Shown piece after piece: positions 37,181 to 47,800 of a DNA stretch of 64,000 nucleotides (positions are counted from its first letter, which is position 1; each line of letters starts with the position of its first letter). The notes below the pieces were generated by a model, which had not been told where the DNA came from, made no database searches, and saw only the letters and a program-made list of their open reading frames with translations. The stretch comes from Maribacter aquivivus (lineage in GTDB: Bacteria; Bacteroidota; Bacteroidia; Flavobacteriales; Flavobacteriaceae), in the NCBI RefSeq assembly GCF_900142175.1, contig NZ_FQZX01000003.1, positions 62,001-126,000 of the forward strand, read 5' to 3'. Position numbers and translations under genes: made by a program.

Positions 37181-37213
37181 AAAAAGGAGGATGCATTGTG
37201 CATCCTCCTTTTT
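37181..37213 (+). terminator. terminator of the giant secreted-protein gene
   Basis: A perfect 15-bp stem (37181-37195 with 37199-37213), loop TTG, followed by a T run. It starts 22 bp after the stop codon. Confidence 0.9.
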
Positions 37214-37344
37214 TTTACCAAATTTTTAATAAGTTTTTGAATTCTTATTCGTCTAACGTTTCGAACACAAATGGACCTAAAACCACTTTTACTTTAAAAG
37301 AGTTTGTTTTTAGGGTACATTTGGTAGAAATTTTGCATTTACAG

Positions 37345-38058
37345 ATGAGGTCAATTTTATATGTTATTTTACTGGTTATTTTTCAAAGTTGCGCATCTCA
37401 AGCAAAACCTATTCTGATAGATTCAGAAATGGAAACGAATGTAAAAGAGAATCTAGCCTATTACTTGTATTACCCAGAAGATTATGAGGAAGAGCCTGAG
37501 AAAGATTTCCCGTTATTACTGTTTTTACATGGCGGTGGCGAATCGGGCGATAGTCTGGTTACGGTGAAAAGAAATGGTCCGCCAAAGCTTATAGTTCAGG
37601 GTAAGAAATTTCCTTTTTTAATACTGGCGCCTCAAAATCCGAATGCAAAAAAATGGTGGAATACGAGGGCTGTAAAACAATTGTTAGATTCTATTGTTGA
37701 CAATAATAGAATAGACAAACGTAGAATTTATTTAACCGGATTAAGCCGTGGGGGCGGAGCTGCTTGGGAATTGGCAGTTCAGTATCCTGATACATTCGCT
37801 GCTATGGCAGTAGTTTGCGGAATGACGCCTTTACCTTATGCTTCTTGGATTAATAGAGATATGCCAATTTGGGTTTTTCATGGCGAAAAAGATAAATCTA
37901 TTCCTTTTTCAGAATCAGAGACCATGGTGGCTAAATTAAAAGAAATGGGATATGAGGTTATATTTACCAGATACCCCAATGTAGGTCATAGTGCATGGAT
38001 TAAAGCTTACGAAACAGAAGCACTCTACGATTGGTTTATGAATCAGGAATTGAAATAA
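37345..38058 (+). CDS. alpha/beta hydrolase lipoprotein (esterase/peptidase S9-like)
   Basis: A 237-residue protein starting at ATG 37345, which gives a lipoprotein signal (MRSILYVILLVIFQSC, Cys16). The longer frame from 37198 begins inside the preceding terminator and is rejected. The hydrolase fold shows the oxyanion segment FLHGGGESGD, the nucleophile elbow GLSRGG, the acid in VFHGEKDKSIPF and the catalytic His in NVGHSAW. These resemble the phospholipase/carboxylesterase and dienelactone-hydrolase group. No acidic residues follow the Cys, so it probably faces the periplasm. The cytochrome gene begins 15 bp later on the same strand. Substrate unknown. Confidence 0.86.
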   Translation: MRSILYVILLVIFQSCASQAKPILIDSEMETNVKENLAYYLYYPEDYEEEPEKDFPLLLFLHGGGESGDSLVTVKRNGPPKLIVQGKKFPFLILAPQNPNAKKWWNTRAVKQLLDSIVDNNRIDKRRIYLTGLSRGGGAAWELAVQYPDTFAAMAVVCGMTPLPYASWINRDMPIWVFHGEKDKSIPFSESETMVAKLKEMGYEVIFTRYPNVGHSAWIKAYETEALYDWFMNQELK

Positions 38059-38072
38059 TAATAGGGTTTAAA

Positions 38073-39281
38073 ATGATTAATAGCAAGAATGTAAAATATA
38101 CCATATTGAGTATTCTTGGGTTATTATTGATTTATCTTTTTTGGTATGTAAAAAATGCTGTTGAAATTTCAGAATACCTTGAGCCCGGAATAGTAGCCAC
38201 TCATTATAATGGTGCTAATTATGTAGGGTCACAAACTTGCTATGAATGTCATGCGGTTATTTATAAAACGCATTTAGAAACTGCTCATTTTAATACTTCA
38301 TTTTATCCTAAAGAGGGTTCGATTAAAGGAAATTTCAGGTCAGATTCAAACGAGTTAGATTTAGGGAGTGTTCGATTAAAGATGGTTATGGATGAAGATG
38401 ATTATTTTCAACTATCAAATGTTAAGTATAAAACTAAGGAAGTAGTAAAGTCGAAAATTGATATTGTAATTGGCTCAGGTGTAAAAGGACAAAGCCATCT
38501 TAATTGGAAAGGGAATGATTTATATCAATTACAGGTTTCTTATTTTCAACCCACAGACTCATGGGTAAATAGTCCTAATTTTCCAGAAAATGCATTGAAT
38601 AGAAAGGTTGATGATAATTGTTTAAAATGCCATGTAACCTTTGCTCAGCATAAAGATAAAACTAGCGACAGTAAATCCTATGATAGAGAAAGAATAATTT
38701 TAGGTATAGATTGTGAACGTTGTCATGGACCTTCTGAGAATCACGTAAAATATCATCGCCAAAACCCAGATGTTTTAGTTGGGAAGTTTATAGATAATTT
38801 CAAGAAATATAATAGACAGCAACGCTTAGATGCTTGTGCAGTTTGTCATTCTGGTTTACAGGCTCAACAGATAAAAGGAAATCCATTTTCATTCATTGCA
38901 GGAGACACCTTGTCTTTGTATTCCAAAAATTATAGAAATGTAAATTCAAATACTAAACTAGACGTTCATGGAAATCAAATGGGACTGTTGAGTGAAAGTT
39001 CATGCTTTATAAATTCCCCGAAAATGGACTGTATTACATGTCATAATCCTCATGAAAATCAGAGGGGTAATGCTAGTGTGTTTAATGCCAAGTGTTTATC
39101 GTGTCATGAAGTTAATACTATAAATAAGGTGGTTGAGGGTCAAGAACATACTGCGTCTCAAAATTGCATTAGCTGTCATATGCCTTTAGTGCCTTCTGAA
39201 GTTATGAAGTTAAAAGCAGAAGATGGAATAAATGAGATACCTGTTTATATAAGAACTCACCTTATTGGTATTTATGAATGA
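38073..39281 (+). CDS. seven-heme membrane-anchored cytochrome c
   Basis: A 402-residue protein from ATG 38073 (MINSKNVKY), with an N-terminal anchor helix (about 9-26) and a periplasmic domain carrying seven CxxCH heme sites: CYECH, CLKCH, CERCH, CAVCH, CITCH, CLSCH and CISCH. The spacing and words such as GIDCERCHGPSENHV and LDACAVCHSG resemble the cytochrome c554-like multiheme proteins of Bacteroidetes. It should transfer electrons in the periplasm; catalytic function cannot be told. It probably shares a transcript with the esterase upstream and ends at a strong bidirectional hairpin facing susD. Confidence 0.9.
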   Translation: MINSKNVKYTILSILGLLLIYLFWYVKNAVEISEYLEPGIVATHYNGANYVGSQTCYECHAVIYKTHLETAHFNTSFYPKEGSIKGNFRSDSNELDLGSVRLKMVMDEDDYFQLSNVKYKTKEVVKSKIDIVIGSGVKGQSHLNWKGNDLYQLQVSYFQPTDSWVNSPNFPENALNRKVDDNCLKCHVTFAQHKDKTSDSKSYDRERIILGIDCERCHGPSENHVKYHRQNPDVLVGKFIDNFKKYNRQQRLDACAVCHSGLQAQQIKGNPFSFIAGDTLSLYSKNYRNVNSNTKLDVHGNQMGLLSESSCFINSPKMDCITCHNPHENQRGNASVFNAKCLSCHEVNTINKVVEGQEHTASQNCISCHMPLVPSEVMKLKAEDGINEIPVYIRTHLIGIYE

Positions 39282-39301
39282 TTCTAGTAGTATATAAAAA
39301 T

Positions 39302-39338
39302 ATAAAGAGTGGTTAAAACTGTTTTAACCACTCTTTAT
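39302..39338. terminator. bidirectional terminator between cytochrome c and susD
   Basis: A perfect 17-bp stem (39302-39318 with 39322-39338) and loop CTG between two convergent stop codons. Confidence 0.85.
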
Positions 39339-39369
39339 GCAACTAACAATTAACAATACTATTTATACT

Positions 39370-41130
39370 TTAATAAGCTGGATCTTGTGTTAATGTAGGT
39401 TGCCCGTCAATAGCTGATCTATCAATAGCTTCAATAGGAATAGGGAAAAACTCATTCTTGCCCTCTACAAATGATCTACCTTGTAAATAACTTCTCAATT
39501 GAGATTCACTTGCGATATAAGCATTAAGTGTTTCTGCAGCGATTCCCCAACGTTGAAGATCAAATAAACGGTGTCCTTCTAATGCAAACTCTAATCGAGT
39601 TTCAAATCGTACTGCTTTTCTTGCTACTGCTGGATCTGTCCATGCATCGTCATACGTTGCTATTTCATAATTAGCGGCAGGAGTTCCTTCAAGAATTGTA
39701 AAGTCATTACGTTCCGCGCCTTGTGTTGCCCTTGGTACAAAACCAGCAGGGTTAGCAGCTCTTGATCGTATTTCATTTACTAATTCTCTAGCTCTTTCTA
39801 AGTCACCTAATTCAACTTCAGCCTCAGCTAACCATAAATAAATCATATCTAATCTCATGATTCTATAGTTGTTGGCAGAAAGATTACCCCAGCCACCTTG
39901 ACCAAAAGCTTCTGGCTCTGCCACATGCTTCATTGAAAAGAAAGGTCCTGCATACGTTAAATCACGTACAAAATCAGTTTGATAAATTTTGAAACCTTTG
40001 TATAATATACCTGGTCTACCAACTGAATGATCTAGTCTAGGATCTAATGTGCCTGTATAGGTAGATAGCGTGGTAGTTTCATCAGTTTCAAACGGAACGT
40101 TAGAATCATTGAAAGTATCCAACATTGGTAATCCATTTTCCGTTTTGTATGCATTAACTAAGTTCTGCGAAGCTTGGTAGAATCCACAGCAGCCCCAAGG
40201 ATCAGTGTACGGATGAGCTAACCCAATACCTCTATTAGAAGCACCATCTGCAGCACTACTAATTGCATACTGTACTTCAAAAATTGATTCTGTGTTATTC
40301 CGTGTTCCTACTTTGAAATTATCTTCAAATTTATCCATTAATATAAACGGACCATTGTCAACTATATCATCTAGAATAACCTTTGCTTCACCCAATTTAG
40401 TGGTGTTTGCATTACCTGCTTCATCCCATCCTTGGTACATTTTTGCTTTTGCTAAAAATGCTTTTGCTGCCCATTTTGTTGGTCTACCAACGTCACTTTG
40501 TGTGGTTGGTAATACGGCTACCGCAGCCTCAAAATCAGCTTCAATTAGTGGCCAGATTTCTCTGTCATTAGGTATTTTGGTACTTTCTAAATCATTTAAT
40601 TGAAAATTTGTGTCATCAACATATACAGGTGACCTCCACATTTTTCTTGCTTCAAAATGAAATAGCCCTCTTAAAAATCTGGCTTCAGCAATTACTTGAG
40701 CTCTTCTTTCATCAGATATGCCATCTTCAACAGCTGCAAGTGTAGTTAATGTAATATTAGCATTTGCTACACCTTTGTATAAACCTCTCCACTTATCACG
40801 TATGTGAACATTAAATGACTGGAAGTCATAGGCTTCTATAAATGATTGTTCTGGTTGATCTCCAGCATCTGTACCTTTTAAAGCATCATCAGAAGCTATA
40901 TTGAATACCCAACTATGAATATCATTATGCCATGTTTGTCCTTCAAGACCACCACCTGGCACCATGTTATAAGTACCTATAAGTAGGTTTTCTACACCGT
41001 CAGGTGTAGCAACGTCTGCCTCACTAAATTGACCTTCGGGCTGTCTATCTAAAAACTCATCACTACATGCAACAACAAAAAGAAGTGCTGTAATTAATGA
41101 GGATATATAAATCCAATTTCTTTTTTTCAT
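39370..41130 (-). CDS. RagB/SusD family outer-membrane lipoprotein (pair 1)
   Basis: A 586-residue surface lipoprotein that binds substrate as lid of the SusC channel. ATG 41130 gives the signal MKKRNWIYISSLITALLFVV with Cys22 followed by SDEF, the acidic surface-export signal of flavobacteria. SusD hallmarks are AEARFLRGLFHFEARKMW, RIMRLDMIYLWLAEAEVE, LVNEIRSRA, RFETRLEFALEGHRLFDLQRWG and the terminal PIPIEAIDRS...LTQDPAY. The motif GCCGFYQASQ has adjacent cysteines, mirrored in the second SusD. It starts 25 bp after the susC stop. Confidence 0.95.
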   Translation of the reverse strand: MKKRNWIYISSLITALLFVVACSDEFLDRQPEGQFSEADVATPDGVENLLIGTYNMVPGGGLEGQTWHNDIHSWVFNIASDDALKGTDAGDQPEQSFIEAYDFQSFNVHIRDKWRGLYKGVANANITLTTLAAVEDGISDERRAQVIAEARFLRGLFHFEARKMWRSPVYVDDTNFQLNDLESTKIPNDREIWPLIEADFEAAVAVLPTTQSDVGRPTKWAAKAFLAKAKMYQGWDEAGNANTTKLGEAKVILDDIVDNGPFILMDKFEDNFKVGTRNNTESIFEVQYAISSAADGASNRGIGLAHPYTDPWGCCGFYQASQNLVNAYKTENGLPMLDTFNDSNVPFETDETTTLSTYTGTLDPRLDHSVGRPGILYKGFKIYQTDFVRDLTYAGPFFSMKHVAEPEAFGQGGWGNLSANNYRIMRLDMIYLWLAEAEVELGDLERARELVNEIRSRAANPAGFVPRATQGAERNDFTILEGTPAANYEIATYDDAWTDPAVARKAVRFETRLEFALEGHRLFDLQRWGIAAETLNAYIASESQLRSYLQGRSFVEGKNEFFPIPIEAIDRSAIDGQPTLTQDPAY

Positions 41131-41155
41131 GATATATTTTATTAGCATTTTCAAA

Positions 41156-44100
41156 TTATTTTAAAGTTACATTTAAGCCTAAAGTGAATGTTCGGGCTAC
41201 AGGTAAACCACCACCATCATAACCTAAGGTTAGGTTTCTTCTAGAATCATCAGTATTACTTAATTGTACTTCTGGGTTAAGACCTGTGTATTTAGTAAAC
41301 GTAGCCAGGTTTTGACCTTGAACATAAATATTAGCATTAGCAATACCGCCTATAGATTCTAATAAATTTTGCTCAAAATTATAAGTAAGTTGGATGTTTT
41401 TTAAACGGAAAAACGAAGCATCTTCTATGAAGTATGATGAAGGACGACTACTAACAGCATCGTTACGATCCATTATTGGTGTAGTAGCATTCGGATTTGC
41501 TGCTACCCAAGTAGAAGGGTCAGATTGCGGGTTCGTTGGTTGCCATGCATCGTAAAGTGCTCTTGTTGACTTATTACCTTGGAAGGTGTTGAAATCTGCA
41601 AAATAACGAGTATAGTTAAAGACATCATTACCTTGAGATCCATTACCAAACACATTAAGCGCTAGGTTTTTATAAGTAAGGTTTATGTTTATACCATACG
41701 TGAAGTCTGGGTGAGGTGTACCTATTACCGTACGGTCATCATCATTGATTACTCCATCATTATTTACATCTTCAACTTTAAATTTACCAGGAGCGTTGTA
41801 ATCTCCGTAAGGAGCCCAAGCATCTGCTTCTGCCTGAGTTTGGAAAAGACCTAAAGTCTTAAATCCATAAAAGGAAGAAACTGGTAAACCTTCTTGTGTT
41901 ATTGATAAGGCAGGAATTCTTTCACTTCGTCCAAAAATACGAATGTTCTCACCACCTAATTCAGTTACTTCATTATCATAAGTTGACCAGTTTACATTTA
42001 CACTATAACCAAAGTCACCCTTTTCATCACTATAACCTAATCCTAAATCAAGACCTTTGTTTACCAATTCTCCAACGTTAAAAGAAGGCACGGTTGCTTG
42101 ACCTGCAGTATACGTTGGTGGAACTTCAATTAACATATCAGCTGTCGTACGGCTATAAATATCCAAGTTGAAATTTATTTTACTGTCGAACATAACTAAA
42201 TCTAAACCAAAATTACCCTGCGTTGTTGTCTCCCATTTAGCATTTGGGTTACCGAAGGCTTGAGTAGAGAATCCTATAGTTGGTGACCCTGTGCTGCCAT
42301 CTATTGGATAACCGCCCGTGCCAATATCGGAACGGAATGTAGTATAGGCATTATAATCACCAATTTGTTGGTTGCCAGTTTGTCCCCAACCATATCTAAG
42401 TTTTAAGTCATTTATCCATTCAACACTATCCATAAAGCTCTCGTCAGATACTCTCCAACCTAAACTAAATGCTGGAAAAACAGCACTATTTGCCGCTTGT
42501 TGAAATCTAGATGAAGAATCATTTCTTAAAGTAACTTGTGCTAAGTATTTACCATCGTAATCGTAGTTTAATTTTCCGAATTGTGACCATAACGAATAAT
42601 CTTGCCACACATAGCCGCGGTTACTTGATGTAGTAGCGTCACCTAAATCCAAATAACTAATAATATTATTAGTTTCAAATTTGAAACGTTGGCGAGAGGC
42701 TTCAAAACGCTCTTCGAATTGTTGTATAGACTCCACACCAACATACGCAGCGAAATTATGCTTTTCATTAAATGTTTTAGAATAGCTTACAGTATTGGTC
42801 CACGTCCATTGATATTCATATTCTTCACGTGCAGTAGAACTATTGATGAAATTACCCTCTACATATTCTGGTTGGGGTCTTCCGATATCTCTATTTCTTT
42901 GTACTCTGCTATCTAAACCGAAACTAGAACGAACACTTATATTTGGGGTGATGTCATAATTAGCAAAAACATTACCTAATAAACGTAATCTGTAAGTACG
43001 GTCATCTTGGTTTCTAGATAAGCTAGCGAAAGGGTTATAATTGTTACCCAAGTTTGCCCCCCTACTACCCGCAAAATTACCAGCAATATCATAAATAGGT
43101 AAAAGTGGATGATGCTTATAGGCTCCTTGTACGGGACCTTGTTCATCGAAATTGTTTACAACACCTTTTTTGTTATCAAAAGAAGCTGTAAAATTTTCAC
43201 CAATCGTTAACTTTTGATTTAGCGCTTTAAATTCGGTATTGGCTCTAATGGAAACTCTATTGTAATCAGAAAATTTAATAATTTCTGATTGCTCAAAATA
43301 ATTTAAACTAAAAGCATAACGTGCATTTTCCGTAGCACCTGAGGCAGAAAGATTATGGCTCATAATCGGAGCAGAACGTGTAATAGCGTTCCACCAATTA
43401 GTATCTGCTGATTCTGTAATGGCATAGATATTTTCTGGAGTTAATGAATACAAACTTGGGTCAGTACCATCATCACCAGCATTTGCTCCACTTGGAAAAA
43501 CAAAATCTGGAATAGTTACTTCTCCATTTGGTCCATAGCTATATTGACCATGACTTGGTGTTACACCAGCATATAAGTCAGCTAAATACAAATATTCACC
43601 TAAATCTGCTGCATTTAAAGCGTCTACATCTTCTGCGGCAGATTGAATTCCATAAAAAGTATTATAGGTAATTTGTGGTTTGCCCATTTTACCTTTTTTG
43701 GTGGTAATGATAATTACTCCATTAGCAGCCCTTGAACCGTAAATAGATGCGGCAGAGGCATCTTTTAAAACCTGTAATGATTCTATATCGTTTGGGTTAA
43801 GGTTAGATTGTGTCTGAGAAGGAACTCCGTCAATGATATATAAAGGGTCATTATTTCCTAAAGTTCCAAAACCTCTAATACGTACAGTAGCTTCACCACC
43901 AGCTCTTGCATCATTAACAATATTTACACCAGCGGCCCTACCTTGAAGTTGTTGTGCGAAAGTTGTAGCTGGAATAGCTAAAAGATCTTCTGTATCAACG
44001 ACACTAACTGAACCTGTCAAGTCTTTTTTCGCCTGAGTGCCGTAGCCAGTTACTACTACTTCATCTAACTTACTGGCATCTTCCTGAAGAGTAACGCTAA

Positions 44101-44455
44101 TAGTTGTTTGATTGTCAATAGCAACCTCCATGGTTTTAAAGCCAATATAGCTAATTACTAAGGTCGCATTACTTGGTGCGTCAATAGTATAATTTCCATC
44201 AAAATCGGTTTGGGTACCATTGGTTGTTCCTTTTACAAGCACACTAGCACCTGGTAATGGACCCATTTCGTCAGAAACCGTTCCTGTAACGGTATTTTGA
44301 ACAATTGCTGATTTAACTTCTTTTGAGGTTGTTAATTTTTCATTTGCTACGATTTCTTGCGTGCAAATACAAGCTAAAATCAGTAGAAATCCTTGGCTTA
44401 GGAATGATGTTTTTCCTTTGGATTTTACAGATTTAAAATCTAGTTTTTTTTTCAT
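41156..44455 (-). CDS. SusC/RagA family TonB-linked outer-membrane protein (pair 1)
   Basis: A 1099-residue TonB-dependent channel. After a long basic signal region comes a carboxypeptidase-D-like plug extension (TGTVSDEMGPLPGASVLVKG, DFDGNYTI, ISYIGF, about 58-120). Then follow the TonB-box region LDEVVVTGYG and the plug words VRIRGFGTLGNNDPLYIIDG and ASIYGSRAANGVIIITTKKG. The barrel ends in FTLGLNVTLK. It pairs with the SusD gene downstream. No TAnnTTTG box was found within 330 bp upstream; a 9-bp inverted repeat and a CA-repeat leader precede the start. It is a paralogue of the SusC at 51901-55068. Confidence 0.96.
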   Translation of the reverse strand: MKKKLDFKSVKSKGKTSFLSQGFLLILACICTQEIVANEKLTTSKEVKSAIVQNTVTGTVSDEMGPLPGASVLVKGTTNGTQTDFDGNYTIDAPSNATLVISYIGFKTMEVAIDNQTTISVTLQEDASKLDEVVVTGYGTQAKKDLTGSVSVVDTEDLLAIPATTFAQQLQGRAAGVNIVNDARAGGEATVRIRGFGTLGNNDPLYIIDGVPSQTQSNLNPNDIESLQVLKDASAASIYGSRAANGVIIITTKKGKMGKPQITYNTFYGIQSAAEDVDALNAADLGEYLYLADLYAGVTPSHGQYSYGPNGEVTIPDFVFPSGANAGDDGTDPSLYSLTPENIYAITESADTNWWNAITRSAPIMSHNLSASGATENARYAFSLNYFEQSEIIKFSDYNRVSIRANTEFKALNQKLTIGENFTASFDNKKGVVNNFDEQGPVQGAYKHHPLLPIYDIAGNFAGSRGANLGNNYNPFASLSRNQDDRTYRLRLLGNVFANYDITPNISVRSSFGLDSRVQRNRDIGRPQPEYVEGNFINSSTAREEYEYQWTWTNTVSYSKTFNEKHNFAAYVGVESIQQFEERFEASRQRFKFETNNIISYLDLGDATTSSNRGYVWQDYSLWSQFGKLNYDYDGKYLAQVTLRNDSSSRFQQAANSAVFPAFSLGWRVSDESFMDSVEWINDLKLRYGWGQTGNQQIGDYNAYTTFRSDIGTGGYPIDGSTGSPTIGFSTQAFGNPNAKWETTTQGNFGLDLVMFDSKINFNLDIYSRTTADMLIEVPPTYTAGQATVPSFNVGELVNKGLDLGLGYSDEKGDFGYSVNVNWSTYDNEVTELGGENIRIFGRSERIPALSITQEGLPVSSFYGFKTLGLFQTQAEADAWAPYGDYNAPGKFKVEDVNNDGVINDDDRTVIGTPHPDFTYGININLTYKNLALNVFGNGSQGNDVFNYTRYFADFNTFQGNKSTRALYDAWQPTNPQSDPSTWVAANPNATTPIMDRNDAVSSRPSSYFIEDASFFRLKNIQLTYNFEQNLLESIGGIANANIYVQGQNLATFTKYTGLNPEVQLSNTDDSRRNLTLGYDGGGLPVARTFTLGLNVTLK

Positions 44456-44460
44456 AATAA

Positions 44461-44471
44461 GTTGTTGTTTG
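44461..44471 (-). promoter_or_regulatory. CA-repeat translation leader of susC 1
   Basis: Minus-strand CAAACAACAAC, five bases before the susC ATG, in the place of a ribosome binding site. The identical 11 bases occur four bases before the ATG of the second susC (55073-55083). Confidence 0.5.
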
Positions 44472-44492
44472 ATAAATTATTGAATTATTACA

Positions 44493-44516
44493 AATTCTTA
44501 ATGTGCGTTAAGAATT
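44493..44516. repeat. inverted repeat upstream of susC 1
   Basis: AATTCTTAA (44493-44501) and TTAAGAATT (44508-44516) are exact inverted 9-mers around TGTGCG. It lies 38 bp before the susC start; it could be an operator or an mRNA hairpin. Confidence 0.5.
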
Positions 44517-44788
44517 ATACAATATTGATATAATATTAGTTAATAATTTATCAAATATCCAGTAATATGGTATTTTTTTTAATAAAAATACACTTGTGGC
44601 TTCTTGAGTGTTATTTGTCGATTTGTAAGTGTTGTCTGTCGTAATAATTGGAAGTTACTACTTTCTCTTATTACCCATTTTAATTGTTAAAGAATACAAC
44701 TAGAGGTATTTATGTTAATTTTTTTTGCTTTTAAAAATTGTGGGAATGGTATTCGTTTAATTATGGTAATGCGTTTTTTGATAAACGG

Positions 44789-44827
44789 AAATCGGCTGGC
44801 ATATTTCTGAAATATGCCAGCCGATTT
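44789..44827 (-). terminator. terminator of the FG-GAP/ASPIC gene
   Basis: A perfect 18-bp stem (44789-44806 with 44810-44827), loop CTG, 20 bp after the stop codon at 44848. The U tract is part of the stem. Confidence 0.75.
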
Positions 44828-44847
44828 CTTTAAGATAATACCAGTTT

Positions 44848-47800
44848 TTAGTTTTTCTGAAATACCCTTACAGAATCCCTGTTTTGAGTAACAATGAAGT
44901 ATGGTCGGTCTTCTAGATTACTATTCACCTTAATGATGCTTTTTGCATCACCTGGCACTAGAAATCCGCTTTCAATAGTATTAATAGTTGTATAATTACC
45001 TTTACCATCATTCTCTAATAATAGACCATTGAAGGCGTCATTCCTTCCGACGAAAACTTCGTTTCCAAAATTGTTTCCGATTAACAAAATATCTTCTTTA
45101 CCATCTTTATTATAATCTAATGTCGTAATTCCATTAATTGGAGCAACTTGTGCTTCTATTGGTAGTGAATTGTATTTAAATGTGCCATCGCCCATATTTT
45201 CCAAAACTATACTTTTATCGAAATTGCCTATTAATTTTGTTGATCCCTGTAATTCTTCATCTGTAAATAAACTTGAGATGGTTGCTTTAGAGTATCCTTT
45301 AAAAGTGCTGAATTTTGCTCTAAATAGGGGGCTTTGACCATTTAAATCTCCCCAAAAGTTTACTGGAAATGATTTGTATGTAGGATTATCAAAGCTCTCC
45401 TTAAAATATGCAAACATGACAGGGTCAATAGTGCCATTATTATCAAAATCTTTTGCGATTACTGTAACTGGTCTTTCTGATGATGGTTGATAGAGGTTGT
45501 TCATACCTAAGTTGCCCACTATGAAATCAATATCGCCATCATTGTCTATATCAGTTTTTACAATACTTTCCCACCAACCAGAAAGTTCTTCAGTTCCTGT
45601 TTTCTCTAATTTATTGAAACTAGTTCCGTTATTTTTTAAAATAGTGATAGGCATAAATTCACCAACGATAATTAAGTCATCATTTCCGTCTAAATCAATA
45701 TCTCCCCAAACTGCATCAGTAACCATACCTAAGTTTCTTAATTCAGGCGCAAGACTATCCGTCACATCTTTTAATATACCGTTTTCGTTTTTTAATAAGA
45801 AGCTATTTTCAGCATTAGGATATTTGGAATAAGGGGTTCTACCACCAACGAAAAGGTCAACGAAGCCGTCTTTATCAAAATCTGCGGTTGTAACTACTGA
45901 ACCACTGGTATTAATTTGTGGTATCTTATTGGTTGAAACGCTGAAATTTCCTTTACCATCATTCACCAATAATCGATCTGTATAGTGAATACTTTCTAGG
46001 TCAAATTCATTACTACCAGAAACTAAGTACATATCTAAATCGCCATCATTTTCTAAATCAAATAACGCAATACTTTCTTCTTCATACATTTTATTTTCTT
46101 CATCGCTAAATAATGTCTGCCGTATGAAGCTGCCTTTTTTATCTTGAAAAAATATTTGTGGAGACATACCTGAAGAACTGCCAATAATAAAATCTTCTAT
46201 ACCATCACCGTTAAGATCTCCTGTAGCCATTACAGGACCATTTTGAGTAAGTTTATGTGGTATGGTTCGTTGAATATTGTAATCTACAATATCTTTTTCT
46301 TCGTGTAAATAGTTTATAGCAATGGCATTAGAAATCTCTTTGAATACTGGCGCTACTTTTTTTGCAACAAATGGAAAATTTAAACCTTCTGAAGATACCG
46401 AAATTGCATTCTCATATTTAATGGTTAACCTTTGGTTAGCTTTAATGTTCTCTAGTTTTTGAAATTTGTTATCTGCCCAAAGTACTTCCACAGATGCTAT
46501 TTGTTTATTATTACCTAAACCAAAATGCGCTATGTCTTCAACAGTAGACATATAGCCTCTATATGTATGGTGTTCTTGGTATTGAAAAGTACCGTCTTTA
46601 AGTCTTAATACAATTTTTGCCCCTGTTTTTAGTGATTTCGATGATGAATCTAATAATTCTATACTTAGATAATTATGTTGACCATTTTTTTGATCCGTAT
46701 TGTTTTGAAAAATAAGAGCTTCGTCGTTTATGTTATTAACGATATAATCTAAATCACCATCATTATCTAAATCGGCAAATGCTGCGCCATTGGAGAAGGA
46801 GGGTATTCCAATTCCCCAATTTTCACTAACATCTGTAAACTGGTTATTTTTGTTATTCTTATATGCGTAGTTTGGAATCTTTATTTTCGGAATAGAATCC
46901 AAAATTTGAGCGGGACTTAAATATCTACTTACATTGAATTTAAAATCACCAAAATCTAAATCTGTAATATCTCTTGGAAATCCATTCGTTATTAGTAAAT
47001 CTTGATAACCATCGTTATCCATATCGGCAAATAGGGGAGACCAGCTCCAATCTGTTTTTGATATGCCTGCCATTAAGCCAATTTCACTAAACGGTACATT
47101 ATTCCCATTCCCTTTCTGCAGCATGTTTCTGGTGTGCTGGTATTCATAATCAAAACGGTCATTTAATATATACTCGGTGTATTTATTTCCGGATAAAGTT
47201 GTTTTTAACCGTTCGTTTGTTTCACCTAGCATGTCTAAAGTGATGATATCCAAGTAACCATCATTATTAAAATCAGAGATGTCGTTACCCATAGAGAACT
47301 TACTCTGGTGTTTAGTGTTGTCTTTTATCTTATTTGAAAATGTACCATCTTGATTGTTTATATATAAAATGTCATTAGATAGATAATCATTACTTACGTA
47401 AATATCTGACCATCCATCGTAGTTTACATCTGCAATAGAAAGTCCTAAACCATAACCCTCTATAGTTATGCCTGCTTCTATGGTAACATCTGTAAATGTG
47501 CCGTCACCATTGTTTTTATATAATTTATCATTGCTTAACGCAGAGCCATCAGTAATTTTCTTCCTGAAGTTAGAGGGTAAAATATGAATGTCAACATTGT
47601 TTAAAACGTATAAATCTAAAAGTCCGTCTTTATTGTAGTCAAAGAATGACGCGCCCATGCTATTACCAGATTCTTCAACTCCAAATTCACTAGCTTTGTC
47701 TACAAATGTTGGTACATTATCTTTATTCAAACCCTGATTTACGTATAAAATGTTCTTCTTTTCTTCAGCGCTGTCTAACATGGCAGAACATACATATATA

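Larger units (their letters stand above)
44456..44847. other. intergenic region upstream of susC 1
   Basis: 392 bp without a gene. From the susC side it holds the CA-repeat leader (44461-44471), an inverted repeat (44493-44516) and a long AT-rich stretch with no recognisable promoter. It ends with the hairpin terminator of the FG-GAP gene (44789-44827). Confidence 0.7.

Noticed and set aside
37316..37323. TACATTTG as promoter of the esterase gene
   Set aside because: The -7 match is exact, but the nearest TTTG is only nine bases upstream and nothing else supports it; kept out of the feature list.
37198..37344. Upstream extension of the esterase frame from ATG 37198
   Set aside because: It begins inside the loop and right arm of a strong terminator and delays the lipoprotein signal by 49 residues; ATG 37345 gives a clean signal peptide.
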